A stretch of 64,000 nt of DNA. It comes from an uncultured Clostridia bacterium (lineage in GTDB: Bacteria > Bacillota > Clostridia > Oscillospirales > Acutalibacteraceae). The stretch lies in contig CAJFPJ010000011.1 in NCBI GenBank assembly GCA_904399395.1, positions 1-64,000 of the forward strand, in the 5' to 3' direction. The notes below the pieces were generated by a model. That model searched no databases. It saw only the letters and a program-made list of their open reading frames with translations, and was not told the origin of the DNA. Of this stretch, positions 7,901 through 15,101 are shown one piece after another. Both the position numbers and the translations under genes were made by a program. The number at the start of each line of letters is the position of its first letter. Positions within the stretch are counted from its first letter, which is position 1.

Positions 7901-9470
7901 CCTCCTCCGGGTTGGCACGGGCCGCAAAGCGCCGTTCAAGAAATGCGGAGATCTCACGGGTATCCGACGGCGTATAAGCCATAAAGTGCACGCTTCCCGA
8001 TTCATCCCATGTGTGCGGAAACCAACCGGCAAAATTCCACCCGGCTTTTTCTTCCTCGCCGCAGATAAACACCATCTTTACTTCATCGTAGCTGTGCAGG
8101 GCTCCAATTTCCAGAGCAAGCCCTCTGGCATAAGCCACAGTCTCCGCCCGCTGGCCGATCACACCCACAATGGGAGTCTCACGCAGGGAAAGAGAAATGG
8201 GAACAGAGGAAATATCATGACGCCCCAGGCAAAGATCGTACATTTCCTTCTGCAGAGGATCCTCTTCCAAAACAAATTTCTCTTCCTGAAACCGGAATTC
8301 CGCATCCATGGGAAGAGAACCTATTCCCAAACGAAGCATGAGAAAATCATTGTGCCGGAATGTCCTTTCCCACAAATTCCGTCGGGTATTCCGTATACGG
8401 TCGATACAGTCTTCCAGTGTAACTACATTTTCCTCCAGAATCGTCCTCTGACGGATCCCTTCTTCCTCTATCTTCTGCCGGGTTTTCTCCAGATACTCCC
8501 GATATCTCTTGCGACGCTGTTCCTCCTTACGACGCCGGTTCCTTTTTTCAAAAGTCTTTGTAAGAATAGGCCACAGGACCGTGCCCAGCAGCATCCCCAC
8601 AGACATTACCAAAGAGGGCATGGCGCTGATAAGGCTTCCGCCCGAACCCAAAACATTATACAGTGTGAAAAAGCCGGTGGAAAGAGAAACCAACCCCATC
8701 GTCATGGATGGTCCCAGCACCAGCATCATGGGAGTGGTATCCCCAGAAGGGGGCGTAGGCGGTGCGTCTATGTTAAAGCGCGCCGTTTCTACATCCCGCT
8801 TAAAGCGGGGAGAGCGGTAAAAAACACCGGATGCCACCAGTTCTTCTTCCTCCTGCCCTTCGGGAAGGGGAGGAACAGGCTCCGGAGAAAACGGATACAG
8901 CCTCCGGCTACAGGAAACCAGGCCATCCGGGTTATTTATAGCGAGGAATCCCTTCCCCGGAAGAATTTTGAGCCCATTGATGGCAATAGTATCCCCTGGG
9001 CGCACCTCACAGCTGTGAATTCTTTTCCCATTTACAAAGGTTCCATTAGCGCTGCCCAAATCGGTGAGAATAAGCTTTCCGTCCCTTCCCTCCAGGCGTG
9101 CATGACTTCCGGAAACATACGGTAAGCGGTAGCAGATATCATTCCCCGGCTCCCGACCAATAGAAATGGAAAAAGGGGAGGAAATCAGATATTTGGTAAA
9201 CGTGCGTCGGTCATCTGTCTCAGGTTCTGCAAATAGAAGCAGCTTTTTCCCCGTTTCTTTTTCTATAAGGGGATACACGCCCCCGTTTTCCAGAACAACT
9301 GCGTCGGGAAAACCACCGGCTGGATCCAACTGTATCCGGCGATTGGAACGCAGAATCCATTTTCCGTCGATCCCCTCTACCGCAGCCATCCGCAGAAAAT
9401 AACGGCCACTTACCTTTTCCGGCAGGGCCAGCGTTTGAATTTGCGTTTCCTCTATCAATGTAAGCAACAT
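4938..9470 (-). CDS. essC: Type VII secretion ATPase, EssC/YukBA-like with FHA domain
   Basis: This 1510-residue protein has the Firmicute EssC layout. An FHA domain lies at about 100-175 (SIGREPGND, SGSHARL, SANGTFVNG). Two transmembrane helices follow at about 247-270 and 280-302, then a charged stalk. The first FtsK/SpoIIIE ATPase domain has Walker A GMTGSGKS (695-702) and Walker B LFIISDE (806-812). The second has GAARGGKS (1036-1043), but its Walker B position reads VIQNY. The third, near 1330, lacks a P-loop (SQSGCPDF). EssC drives export of WXG100/LXG substrates across the membrane. The ATG at 9470 follows CGGGGAG at 9 nt, and the GTG at 9491 has no site. It is the first gene of the core operon and has a clear promoter upstream (9520-9571). 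Confidence 0.96.
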   Translation of the reverse strand: MLLTLIEETQIQTLALPEKVSGRYFLRMAAVEGIDGKWILRSNRRIQLDPAGGFPDAVVLENGGVYPLIEKETGKKLLLFAEPETDDRRTFTKYLISSPFSISIGREPGNDICYRLPYVSGSHARLEGRDGKLILTDLGSANGTFVNGKRIHSCEVRPGDTIAINGLKILPGKGFLAINNPDGLVSCSRRLYPFSPEPVPPLPEGQEEEELVASGVFYRSPRFKRDVETARFNIDAPPTPPSGDTTPMMLVLGPSMTMGLVSLSTGFFTLYNVLGSGGSLISAMPSLVMSVGMLLGTVLWPILTKTFEKRNRRRKEEQRRKRYREYLEKTRQKIEEEGIRQRTILEENVVTLEDCIDRIRNTRRNLWERTFRHNDFLMLRLGIGSLPMDAEFRFQEEKFVLEEDPLQKEMYDLCLGRHDISSVPISLSLRETPIVGVIGQRAETVAYARGLALEIGALHSYDEVKMVFICGEEEKAGWNFAGWFPHTWDESGSVHFMAYTPSDTREISAFLERRFAARANPEEGGDPLPWYVIFVADRSLGSQAEIVRQVLAEKECRGFSLIVLYDELRFLPKECAKVVELHGADALLYDQEDIYGRSLPFSPDVYMRGPCRDLAVKLSNTFLQTASSKRELPTMLTFLNMFGVGKVEHLNVLTRWKEHDPTRSLATEVGAGEDGNLFTLDLHEKIHGPHGLVAGMTGSGKSEFIITYILSLAVNYHPNEVAFILIDYKGGGMAKAFEKLPHTVGIITNLDGAAVNRSLISIQSELKRRQAIFQDVSRKIHVSNIDIYKYQQLYREGTVSEPLQHLFIISDEFAELKTQQPDFMRELVSAARIGRSLGVHLILATQKPSGVVDDQIWSNSRFRVCLKVQEKSDSMDMLKRPDAAELTQTGRFYLQVGYNEIFELGQSAWAGAPYTPAERPETERDQSVSVLDSVGHVVRQAALKKKRGSAKQLDTIVQYLSRMAEEEGVHTRPMWMPPLQKMILLEDLLKRYGARYAPSAMQGLEPVIGEADDPANQRQFPLTIPLSAEGNAVIYGAARGGKSTFITTMLYGLLKARDARSLHVYLLDFGSETLRAFAKAPQVGDVLFSYDGEKIQNLFKMLGEELERRKRLCAEFGGDLDSYNRSSGKILPYVVTVIQNYAGFCESYEELESKAALLFREGSKYGILFVITALNTNAVRYRTLQNFSQIFMLQMNDDSEYSGVLGSTEGVIPAHGKGRGLVKLDRVYEFQTASVAEDPVPAVRAFCAALAESYSGPGAPRVPILPEKVTPAFVRDSIDSENLRYPVGVIKDTLAVAVLPLRSRPIHYVLSQSGCPDFIRALAQTVSMRGGLQVTVLDGDSSAAGVGAAAYCSGGDALNEAVVELFGELVHRHNTAKEIREAGGEAPVYPPRLYIVNGVNNVFDQLSEDSKDKLHVLMEKCEIPLGVFFILSEAVSGISSFSFRPWFKKQAVFNNAVWVGGGIADQFQLKVRPDRRLYENIGEDFGYLVEDGKASLMKLLATEEGGDQDA

Positions 9471-9519
9471 AACAAAGTCTCCCCGTGGCACAGTAATCTA
9501 CTGTAGTCTTCTGTATTTT

Positions 9520-9571
9520 AGTATACGGGGTTCCCGGAAAAATTGCAAACTGTGACAAAGTGTGTGACAGG
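9520..9571 (-). promoter_or_regulatory. essC operon promoter with GTGACA direct repeat
   Basis: Read on the minus strand, there is a -35 box TTGCAA (9543-9548), a 17-bp spacer and a -10 box TATACT (9520-9525). Just upstream of the -35 lie two direct copies of GTGACA (plus strand 9552-9557 and 9564-9569), 12 bp apart. The same arrangement with identical spacings occurs at 14899-14950. The position next to the -35 fits an activator site, probably for the regulator encoded divergently at 9718. Confidence 0.85.
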
Positions 9572-9615
9572 TTTTTTCCGGTTTCCATCTGCCGGTGTTT
9601 TCCCCAAAAAAGCTG

Positions 9616-9644
9616 TTTCCTTTCACCGAAGAAAATGGTATACT
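9616..9644 (+). promoter_or_regulatory. Possible promoter of the XRE regulator
   Basis: A good -10 box TATACT (9639-9644) lies 17 bp after a weak -35 (TTTCCT, 9616-9621), about 74 bp before the regulator's ATG. The weak -35 lowers confidence. Confidence 0.45.
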
Positions 9645-9717
9645 AAGTTATATATATTCTCTTATAATATCCTTTCTGCAATATACGTTTCTCTATAAAA
9701 GGAGGTGAGGCTGTTCC

Positions 9718-11157
9718 ATGTCCGTGTTTTCTGAAAAACTGCAGGAATGCATTACCAGAGCCAATATTAAAATTGCATCGCTTGCTAAAATCAGCGGAGT
9801 GGAAAGGAGCTTCATCCAAAAGATGCTTACCGGCGAGCGTATTCCAAGCGATCCGGAAATTCTCCAGCAGCTTTCAGATGCGCTGATGCTCACACCACCA
9901 GAACGCCGCATGCTCACCGAGGCCTATTCCATATCCAAGATGGGAGAGGTGATTTACTACAGACGGCTGCTGGTGAAACGCCTGATTGAAGGGGCCGGAA
10001 GCAGTCTTTCCCCTTCCCCTATGCTGCGAGAGGTATTCCCAAATCCGGAATTTTCCAGGCCTCCGGTTCTTTTTCTTTCCGGCAAGGCCTCTGTTACAGA
10101 TACGCTACGGCTGCTGATGGAGGAAGAACTCAGCGGAGAAACTCCCCAGATTCTGGCGGCCCTTCAGCCAGAATGCACTTCGGCGGGTGTGCTTCTCCAA
10201 TATGCTCGCATCTGTCCCCGTTTACAGATGGAGCATATCGTCTGTCTGGATAATGAGCTCCAGTATCAGCGGGAAAACAAATATAACCTGCAGTGCCTGC
10301 GGAGTATGTTTGATTTTCTCTTCGGAGCAAGCCGATATTTCCCCAGTTTTTACTACGAATCCGTTTCTTCCAAAGCTGGCAGAACTGCTCTTTTCCCCTG
10401 GATGATCGTGGGAAGCGGCTGGGTGCTTCTCCTTTCTGGAGATGAAGAAAGGGCCATAACTATCAGCGACATAGAGACGGTCTCCCGCTGCCGGGAAATG
10501 TTTTTTGATATGAAGGAAGAATGCACGCCTGTTGTGCACCCCGGCAATGTTTTCTGGGACCCTCAGGGCTGGGGTTCACCGGGGCAAAATACCTCCTATT
10601 CACTCCAATTTGAACCCTGCTTTGGCCTTTTTTTTACTATGGATATGGCCCGCAAACAGGTGAAAAAAGATGCTCCCGGCCGGGATGAGTTGCTCTCCTT
10701 TCTGGAAAAACGCCAGAAGCAGATTACGCTTTTAGATGGAGGGAGAACCAACATTTCCTTTTTTGCGATGGAAGGGCTTGATCGCTTTCTAGAGACGGGC
10801 CGTATTTTCGAACTGCCGGATACTTGCTACGAACCCCTTCCCCGAGCCTTCCGGGCAGAGCTTTTGCGCAGAATGCTTGCATGCATGAAAGCGGGAAGCT
10901 ACACTCCATATTGTATCCAGACCTCAAAATTTCATATTTCCCAACAACTCTGTTTCTTTTCCGGCGGCTCTCAGGAGGTTACCTGTACATACCATCATCC
11001 GGTATACGGCTTGCAGAATCTCCAGCTGCGGGAAAAAAGTATAGCGTATTCTTTCTGTGATTTCTTTGAATATCTGAAGGAAACGGGTTTGGTCCTCTCT
11101 GCGGAGGAAACCCGCATTCTCCTTGAAAACCGGTTTCAAAAAATCTTTGAAGGGTGA
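9718..11157 (+). CDS. XRE-family regulator with large C-terminal domain
   Basis: Residues 8-65 make a helix-turn-helix of the Cro/XRE type (IASLAKISGVERSFIQKMLTG, then a helix before residue 60 with PPERRMLTEAY). The remaining 400 residues belong to no family I recognise; they look globular, alpha/beta, without transmembrane segments, and may be a ligand-sensing or oligomerisation module. The ATG follows AAGGAGGTGAGG, a very strong ribosome site. The gene is transcribed away from the essC operon and ends convergently with the lipase operon. It is the only transcription factor in the type VII island, so it is the first candidate for binding the GTGACA repeats at the two operon promoters. That regulatory link is inference. 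Confidence 0.8.
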   Translation: MSVFSEKLQECITRANIKIASLAKISGVERSFIQKMLTGERIPSDPEILQQLSDALMLTPPERRMLTEAYSISKMGEVIYYRRLLVKRLIEGAGSSLSPSPMLREVFPNPEFSRPPVLFLSGKASVTDTLRLLMEEELSGETPQILAALQPECTSAGVLLQYARICPRLQMEHIVCLDNELQYQRENKYNLQCLRSMFDFLFGASRYFPSFYYESVSSKAGRTALFPWMIVGSGWVLLLSGDEERAITISDIETVSRCREMFFDMKEECTPVVHPGNVFWDPQGWGSPGQNTSYSLQFEPCFGLFFTMDMARKQVKKDAPGRDELLSFLEKRQKQITLLDGGRTNISFFAMEGLDRFLETGRIFELPDTCYEPLPRAFRAELLRRMLACMKAGSYTPYCIQTSKFHISQQLCFFSGGSQEVTCTYHHPVYGLQNLQLREKSIAYSFCDFFEYLKETGLVLSAEETRILLENRFQKIFEG

Positions 11158-11189
11158 GATCCACCCTTTCTATTCATACAACGCCAAAA

Positions 11190-11230
11190 GAGGGCGGCCA
11201 GGCTTTAAAAGTCCGGCTGCCCTCCTTTAT
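11190..11230. terminator. Bidirectional terminator between regulator and lipase genes
   Basis: Arms GAGGGCGGCC and GGCTGCCCTC pair around an A/T-rich loop; the minus-strand copy is followed by TTTTGG and the plus-strand copy by CTTTATTT. It separates two convergent genes. Confidence 0.7.
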
Positions 11231-11234
11231 TTGG

Positions 11235-12878
11235 TCAGAACTGGCTTGCAGCTCCATTCAGTGTGCGTTCCGTATTTTCCAGCATAGATGCCAGATTATT
11301 AAGATAATTTATGCAGCGATTCAAATCATTATCGTACCCCACATAGAGGAAATCCACGGCCCCAATCCGTATTTTTTTAATAATCTCATACCATTCTTGA
11401 TTCTTTCTGAGATTATTCAACTGGTCATCCAGGCGCACAATAATATTCTGGATGCCGGATAGCGTATCCGCAATTGTACGAAGACGGCCAGAATTGACGG
11501 AAATCTGATCTCCAGGTGAATACGAAGCGGCCGGATTCGTCACCTTTCGGCCCACCAGCCAGCTTTCATACAGGGTCTTCGCTTCGCTGCAGATGGTTTT
11601 TACAAATTCCTTCAAATCTTCGGCCAGTTCCTTGATCCGGTCTACCAGCTTAATAATCGTATCCAATACAACAGAAACAATGTAAACCCCACCGGCTATT
11701 GTCAGAATCAGAGGCGACAGCTGCACAATAACGGCCACTACAGCTGCAAATTTACACGGCCCCCACTCCTCATATACATTCATGAGCAGCTCTCCGCCGT
11801 ATTGAACCAAAAATTCCCTTCCCTCAGGTGTGGTCATCAATGTCAGCAGGACGGTGGGGACTCCTGCCCGGATAAAACCAATGATATTCTCAATCGTCCA
11901 CTGTTCTCCATTTAGGCCGGTCTTGTTTCCTTCTCCGTTTTCCATCAGCTGCATAATAAAAGTAGCCACATCATTTCGCTCATTTGGCGGAAGTTTCATC
12001 AGGGCTTCTGATAGTTCTTCTGCCGTGAGGGAAAGAAGACCTCTGTCCGCCTCCGGATTCATATCTCCGCCGAATTTCTGCGTATCGCCGTCAAAGATCG
12101 GATTTCCATTTTCATCATAGAGAGCAAAGAAGTATTTTAAATCATGCCCTGCCGGAAAGTCATCCTTCTTCGACGGCGTTTTGATATAAAACGTGTGGTC
12201 GTCCAAAATGATTTTCACACCAAGAGGATTGACATAGTCGTTTTCTCCACAGATGGAATACATCTTTTCCAAAAATTCCCGGTAAGCCTCTTCCCCATAT
12301 TTTTCCTTAAAAGCTGCAATAGCTTCAGGGGAAAAGCCCTGACCGTCCAGAGAAATACACTGGTCAATATAGTCCTTATATTGAGCATTGATTGTAACAT
12401 ATTGAGATTTATTGCCGCCTTTAGAATGGCCTGTCACAGTGATATCGTCTGAAGCATTCAGGCCGTTGTGTTCTATCACATAATCAAAATACCGGGCGGC
12501 CTCTTCCTGCTGCTGGGTAGAAACCTGGGTCATTCCCTGGCCGTTATCCAACCATTCTCCGTCCCCTGTTCCCCGATAGGTTACATAGATCTTCCCCGTA
12601 TCTGGATCCGTAAAAGTGCAGGCTTGGGTGCCGCTGTTAAAATCCGTCAGATTCCAGCTCTGGTTTCCGATTTCATAATCACCGATACGATCCAGATTCG
12701 CTTTCAGAATGTCAAACTCATCCTTATTCAGGAAATTCTGATACAGATCCGGGTTGGCCTCAATGGTGTGAATAACATCGCTGATCGTATCGCCCTCGTT
12801 AGCATCCTTAAACCCCAGATACAGGAATTCATTGAGCAGGGCGCATATCTCCGATTTTTCCCGAAGGGCGCTGTCCAT
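11235..12878 (-). CDS. Candidate type VII lipase effector with C-terminal targeting domain
   Basis: The N-terminal half (about 1-260) is an alpha/beta-hydrolase of the DUF2974/Mbeg1-like lipase type: YRGTGDGEW oxyanion region near 101-109, nucleophile elbow GHSKG (Ser152), a likely Asp at 214 (GENDYVNPLG) and His at 245 (PAGHDL). A hydrophobic stretch at about 375-408 could insert into membrane. Residues 455-547 are helical with VNSGRLRTIADTLSGI and a second long helix, like a WXG100/LXG hairpin. This order (enzyme first, targeting domain last) matches the S. aureus TslA lipase toxin. The ATG follows GGAGGTG, which overlaps the end of the lipoprotein gene, so translation is coupled. The effector role is inferred from architecture and operon; the hydrolase motifs are seen directly. 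Confidence 0.82.
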   Translation of the reverse strand: MDSALREKSEICALLNEFLYLGFKDANEGDTISDVIHTIEANPDLYQNFLNKDEFDILKANLDRIGDYEIGNQSWNLTDFNSGTQACTFTDPDTGKIYVTYRGTGDGEWLDNGQGMTQVSTQQQEEAARYFDYVIEHNGLNASDDITVTGHSKGGNKSQYVTINAQYKDYIDQCISLDGQGFSPEAIAAFKEKYGEEAYREFLEKMYSICGENDYVNPLGVKIILDDHTFYIKTPSKKDDFPAGHDLKYFFALYDENGNPIFDGDTQKFGGDMNPEADRGLLSLTAEELSEALMKLPPNERNDVATFIMQLMENGEGNKTGLNGEQWTIENIIGFIRAGVPTVLLTLMTTPEGREFLVQYGGELLMNVYEEWGPCKFAAVVAVIVQLSPLILTIAGGVYIVSVVLDTIIKLVDRIKELAEDLKEFVKTICSEAKTLYESWLVGRKVTNPAASYSPGDQISVNSGRLRTIADTLSGIQNIIVRLDDQLNNLRKNQEWYEIIKKIRIGAVDFLYVGYDNDLNRCINYLNNLASMLENTERTLNGAASQF

Positions 12879-12884
12879 CTGAAT

Positions 12885-13544
12885 TCACCTCCATTTGGAA
12901 ACGGCAAAGTTTCCTTCCCTATCCATTACAAAACGGCCCGCCCCGCTGCTATTCGTATATCCACTATACGTGTCTCTTGTAAGAGAAGAAAGCTCCCCGG
13001 CAGGCAATGTATACACTGTTATATTGGCGCTGATCCCCTTTTCCCACAGAACTCTCCTGAATTCTTCCATCTTGGTGTCTCTCGCTTCAAGCCATCCCTC
13101 CCGAGGAACAAACAGAGAGGTTAAGCATGCACCATTTTGCAGATATTCCAGGGCAGAAGCCTCCTTGCCCAAAGAAAGTCCTATTTCTTCCGGGCTGCAG
13201 AAGGCCTTCCAATTTTCATCCACAGCAGAGGCTATTGTCTGCAGTTCTTGGCAGGCCTCCGCATTTTGCAGATACGCCACATAATTATCCCTAAACGTCT
13301 CTTTCTCTCCCCGGTCACCCTCTACCAAAATTTTTTCTCCCGGAAAGTTTGAGGAAGAAACATAGCCTCTCTTTCGGGAACTTCCCAGCTGCCCATCCAC
13401 CGGCTCTATCCACGTAAAACTCTCATCATATTTTTCTTCCATATAGGAAACAGCTTCCTCCTGAAACGAAGTTCTGTTTATCATGCAGCCTGTCACTCCC
13501 ATCATAACCGCCAGCAATACCAACGGTATCCAGATTTTTTTCAT
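12885..13544 (-). CDS. Lipoprotein, candidate immunity protein for the lipase
   Basis: The N-terminus MKKIWIPLVLLAVMMGVTGC is a lipoprotein signal peptide with lipobox VTGC, so the mature 200-residue protein is anchored on the outer face of the membrane. No enzymatic motif is visible. It starts from an ATG behind AGGAGAG and stops 6 nt before the lipase start. In S. aureus the TslA lipase toxin is neutralised by an adjacent lipoprotein (TilA); the same genetic pairing and cell location suggest an immunity role here. Without a homology search this stays inference, and it could instead be an accessory lipoprotein of the secretion machine. Confidence 0.8.
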   Translation of the reverse strand: MKKIWIPLVLLAVMMGVTGCMINRTSFQEEAVSYMEEKYDESFTWIEPVDGQLGSSRKRGYVSSSNFPGEKILVEGDRGEKETFRDNYVAYLQNAEACQELQTIASAVDENWKAFCSPEEIGLSLGKEASALEYLQNGACLTSLFVPREGWLEARDTKMEEFRRVLWEKGISANITVYTLPAGELSSLTRDTYSGYTNSSGAGRFVMDREGNFAVSKWR

Positions 13545-13559
13545 TGGCTCTCTCCTGTT

Positions 13560-13748
13560 TCACAATTTGGAAAGTTCAATCCGCGCCCTGTCATATTTAT
13601 CCGCCAGATATTCCAAGCGCTGGGCGCAGAGCTCAGTTCCCACGCCCCGCATCTGGTTTAGCTGCTGGGCCGCCTGATCCATCCGGGAGGATACAGTCCG
13701 CAAATCGCTGAGAATATCGTTCAAAATTGCTCTTGCATTTCCATCCAT
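13560..13748 (-). CDS. Small helical protein of the effector operon, 62 aa
   Basis: Two helices (about 1-34 and 38-62) joined at RGVGTE make a short hairpin with heptad-like spacing and no signal peptide. The ATG at 13748 follows GGGGGG at 6 nt. It lies 11 nt after the third WXG100-family gene and 15 nt before the lipoprotein gene. Small helical partners that bind the targeting domain of LXG-type effectors are common in these operons; this protein has the right size and place, but I recognise no named family. Confidence 0.7.
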   Translation of the reverse strand: MDGNARAILNDILSDLRTVSSRMDQAAQQLNQMRGVGTELCAQRLEYLADKYDRARIELSKL

Positions 13749-13759
13749 TCATATCCCCC

Positions 13760-14071
13760 CTATCTCCAGAGGTCCCTAGCCTGCTGCACAGCTGCATCCT
13801 GCAGGCTCCGGTATGCCTGAGCGGCCTGTTCCAGAAAAGAGGCATAGCTTTCCATCAGGCTGGCCATTTTCTCCACATCCTCCTGAAAACCCTGCAACTG
13901 ATTCCGAAAGGTCTCGGCATCCTGACCCTCCCAGCCACGTGAAGAAGACACTGTGCTGAAAAGCGATTTGCCTCTCCGTCTGTATTCTCCTGCATCCACC
14001 CGTATTGCCCGGGCCGTTGTCTGCATGCGTGTTATATGGACCCGTATGGGATTCGACTGATATTGTGCCAC
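13760..14071 (-). CDS. WXG100-family protein (WEG)
   Basis: I set the start at the GTG of 14071-14069, which follows AGAGGGGG at 8 nt, giving 103 residues starting MAQYQSNPIRVHITRM. The protein is a helical hairpin with RGWEGQDAETF at the turn, a canonical WXG, and a long second helix ending QQARDLWR. It is the third of three WXG100-family genes in this operon. Such proteins are exported as dimers and may chaperone the lipase. Confidence 0.85.
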   Translation of the reverse strand: MAQYQSNPIRVHITRMQTTARAIRVDAGEYRRRGKSLFSTVSSSRGWEGQDAETFRNQLQGFQEDVEKMASLMESYASFLEQAAQAYRSLQDAAVQQARDLWR

Positions 14072-14211
14072 TGGGCATTCCCCCTCTATTCTCTGGTTTT
14101 CTGCCTCATTGAAAAGCGGCCGGCCTTTGGAAGTTTCCTGTGCCGGCTGTTTTTCAACAAGGCAGAAGGCCGCAAAGCCCTCTGCCTCTTGGGGAATACT
14201 CCCCATATAGT

Positions 14212-14514
14212 TTATTTGAATGCGCTGGCATTATTCTGAATCTGAGATTCCGTAGCTTCATAACTGGATACTGTATTATCCAGGAATTTAGCATAAGCCT
14301 CAATGATCTGCTTATAATTCTCAAACGCAGGAACAAGACTGTTGAATTTTTCCCGGATGGTCTCGCCAGCAGGGCTCTGCCAGGTGGAGGCCAAATCATT
14401 CATCTGCTTCTGGATCTCCAGCAGCTTATCATTCAGGCTTGTGTTCAGTGTGCGGATGGCACCTGCGGTAGCGCTGACTTCTCCCAGCGAAATTTTGATT
14501 CCTTCTACTGCCAT
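14212..14514 (-). CDS. WXG100-like protein (WQS variant)
   Basis: The 100-residue helical hairpin has STWQSPAGETIREKF at the turn, so the WXG motif reads WQS, and ends NNASAFK. Its ATG (14514) follows GGAGGAACG. It is 17 nt after the first WXG100 gene and its family size is exact. The divergent motif is similar to that seen in the pairing partner of a WXG100 heterodimer. Confidence 0.85.
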   Translation of the reverse strand: MAVEGIKISLGEVSATAGAIRTLNTSLNDKLLEIQKQMNDLASTWQSPAGETIREKFNSLVPAFENYKQIIEAYAKFLDNTVSSYEATESQIQNNASAFK

Positions 14515-14531
14515 GACGTTCGTTCCTCCTC

Positions 14532-14834
14532 TCAGTTGGTCAGGTTTTTAGCCTGGGCCACGCGGTCTTCCTGGGTGCTGCGATACATCTGCGCTGCACT
14601 CTTCAGAAACTCGCTGTATTGATCCATGAGCTTTTTCATATCCTGGAAATTATCCGTGAAGCCTTTGATCTGATTGGTAAAGGCCAGGTTATCAGCTCCC
14701 TGCCAGGCCGCGCTCATATTATCCACTTCTGTGAAAAGGTTTCTGTAGATGGATTCGTACTCAGCCGCCTTGGTGCTGATCTGCTGAGAAGCCGCTTCCA
14801 GCTTCTGGGGATCTACGGTGATCGAAACAGCCAT
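14532..14834 (-). CDS. WXG100 protein, EsxA/YukE-like
   Basis: Starting at the ATG of 14834, behind AAGGAGGATTTTAGAA, the product is exactly 100 residues. It has a typical first helix (SITVDPQKLEAASQQI), the turn AAWQGADNLAF with a canonical WXG, and a second helix ending AKNLTN. An in-frame extension further upstream covers the promoter and has no ribosome site. It is the first gene of the effector operon and the best match to a generic secreted WXG100 subunit. Confidence 0.93.
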   Translation of the reverse strand: MAVSITVDPQKLEAASQQISTKAAEYESIYRNLFTEVDNMSAAWQGADNLAFTNQIKGFTDNFQDMKKLMDQYSEFLKSAAQMYRSTQEDRVAQAKNLTN

Positions 14835-14898
14835 TTCTAAAATCCTCCTTATTTCTCCCCTGCTCTGAAGCAAGGGGGTCTGTTTTGTTTCTGCCTTC

Positions 14899-14950
14899 AG
14901 TATACCGGATACAAAACCCGCCTGCAACCTGTGACAAAAACAGTGACAGC
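14899..14950 (-). promoter_or_regulatory. WXG100/lipase operon promoter with GTGACA direct repeat
   Basis: On the minus strand: -35 TTGCAG (14922-14927), 17-bp spacer, -10 TATACT (14899-14904). Two GTGACA copies (plus strand 14931-14936 and 14943-14948) stand 12 bp apart, 3 bp upstream of the -35. Every distance equals that in the essC promoter. Confidence 0.85.
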
Positions 14951-15041
14951 CTTTTTCATTCTATTTGTTTTTCTACTTGCTGAGGGAGCACAAATTCTGT
15001 CTCTGGCAGTTCCTTCCCAGACCTAATTACAGGAATTTTTA

Positions 15042-15070
15042 TTGCGGCTCGTCCGCTATCGGGATATAAT
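15042..15070 (+). promoter_or_regulatory. Promoter of the GH29 gene
   Basis: A -35 box TTGCGG (15042-15047) and a perfect -10 TATAAT (15065-15070) are 17 bp apart, 32 bp before the gene's ATG. Confidence 0.65.
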
Positions 15071-15101
15071 GAAAGAAAAGTTTACGGAGAGGAGCCTTTT
15101 T

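Noticed and set aside
7725..9125. 466-codon open frame on the plus strand
   Set aside because: Lies antisense inside the essC-like gene, has no ribosome site or family motifs, and its composition is that of a shadow frame.
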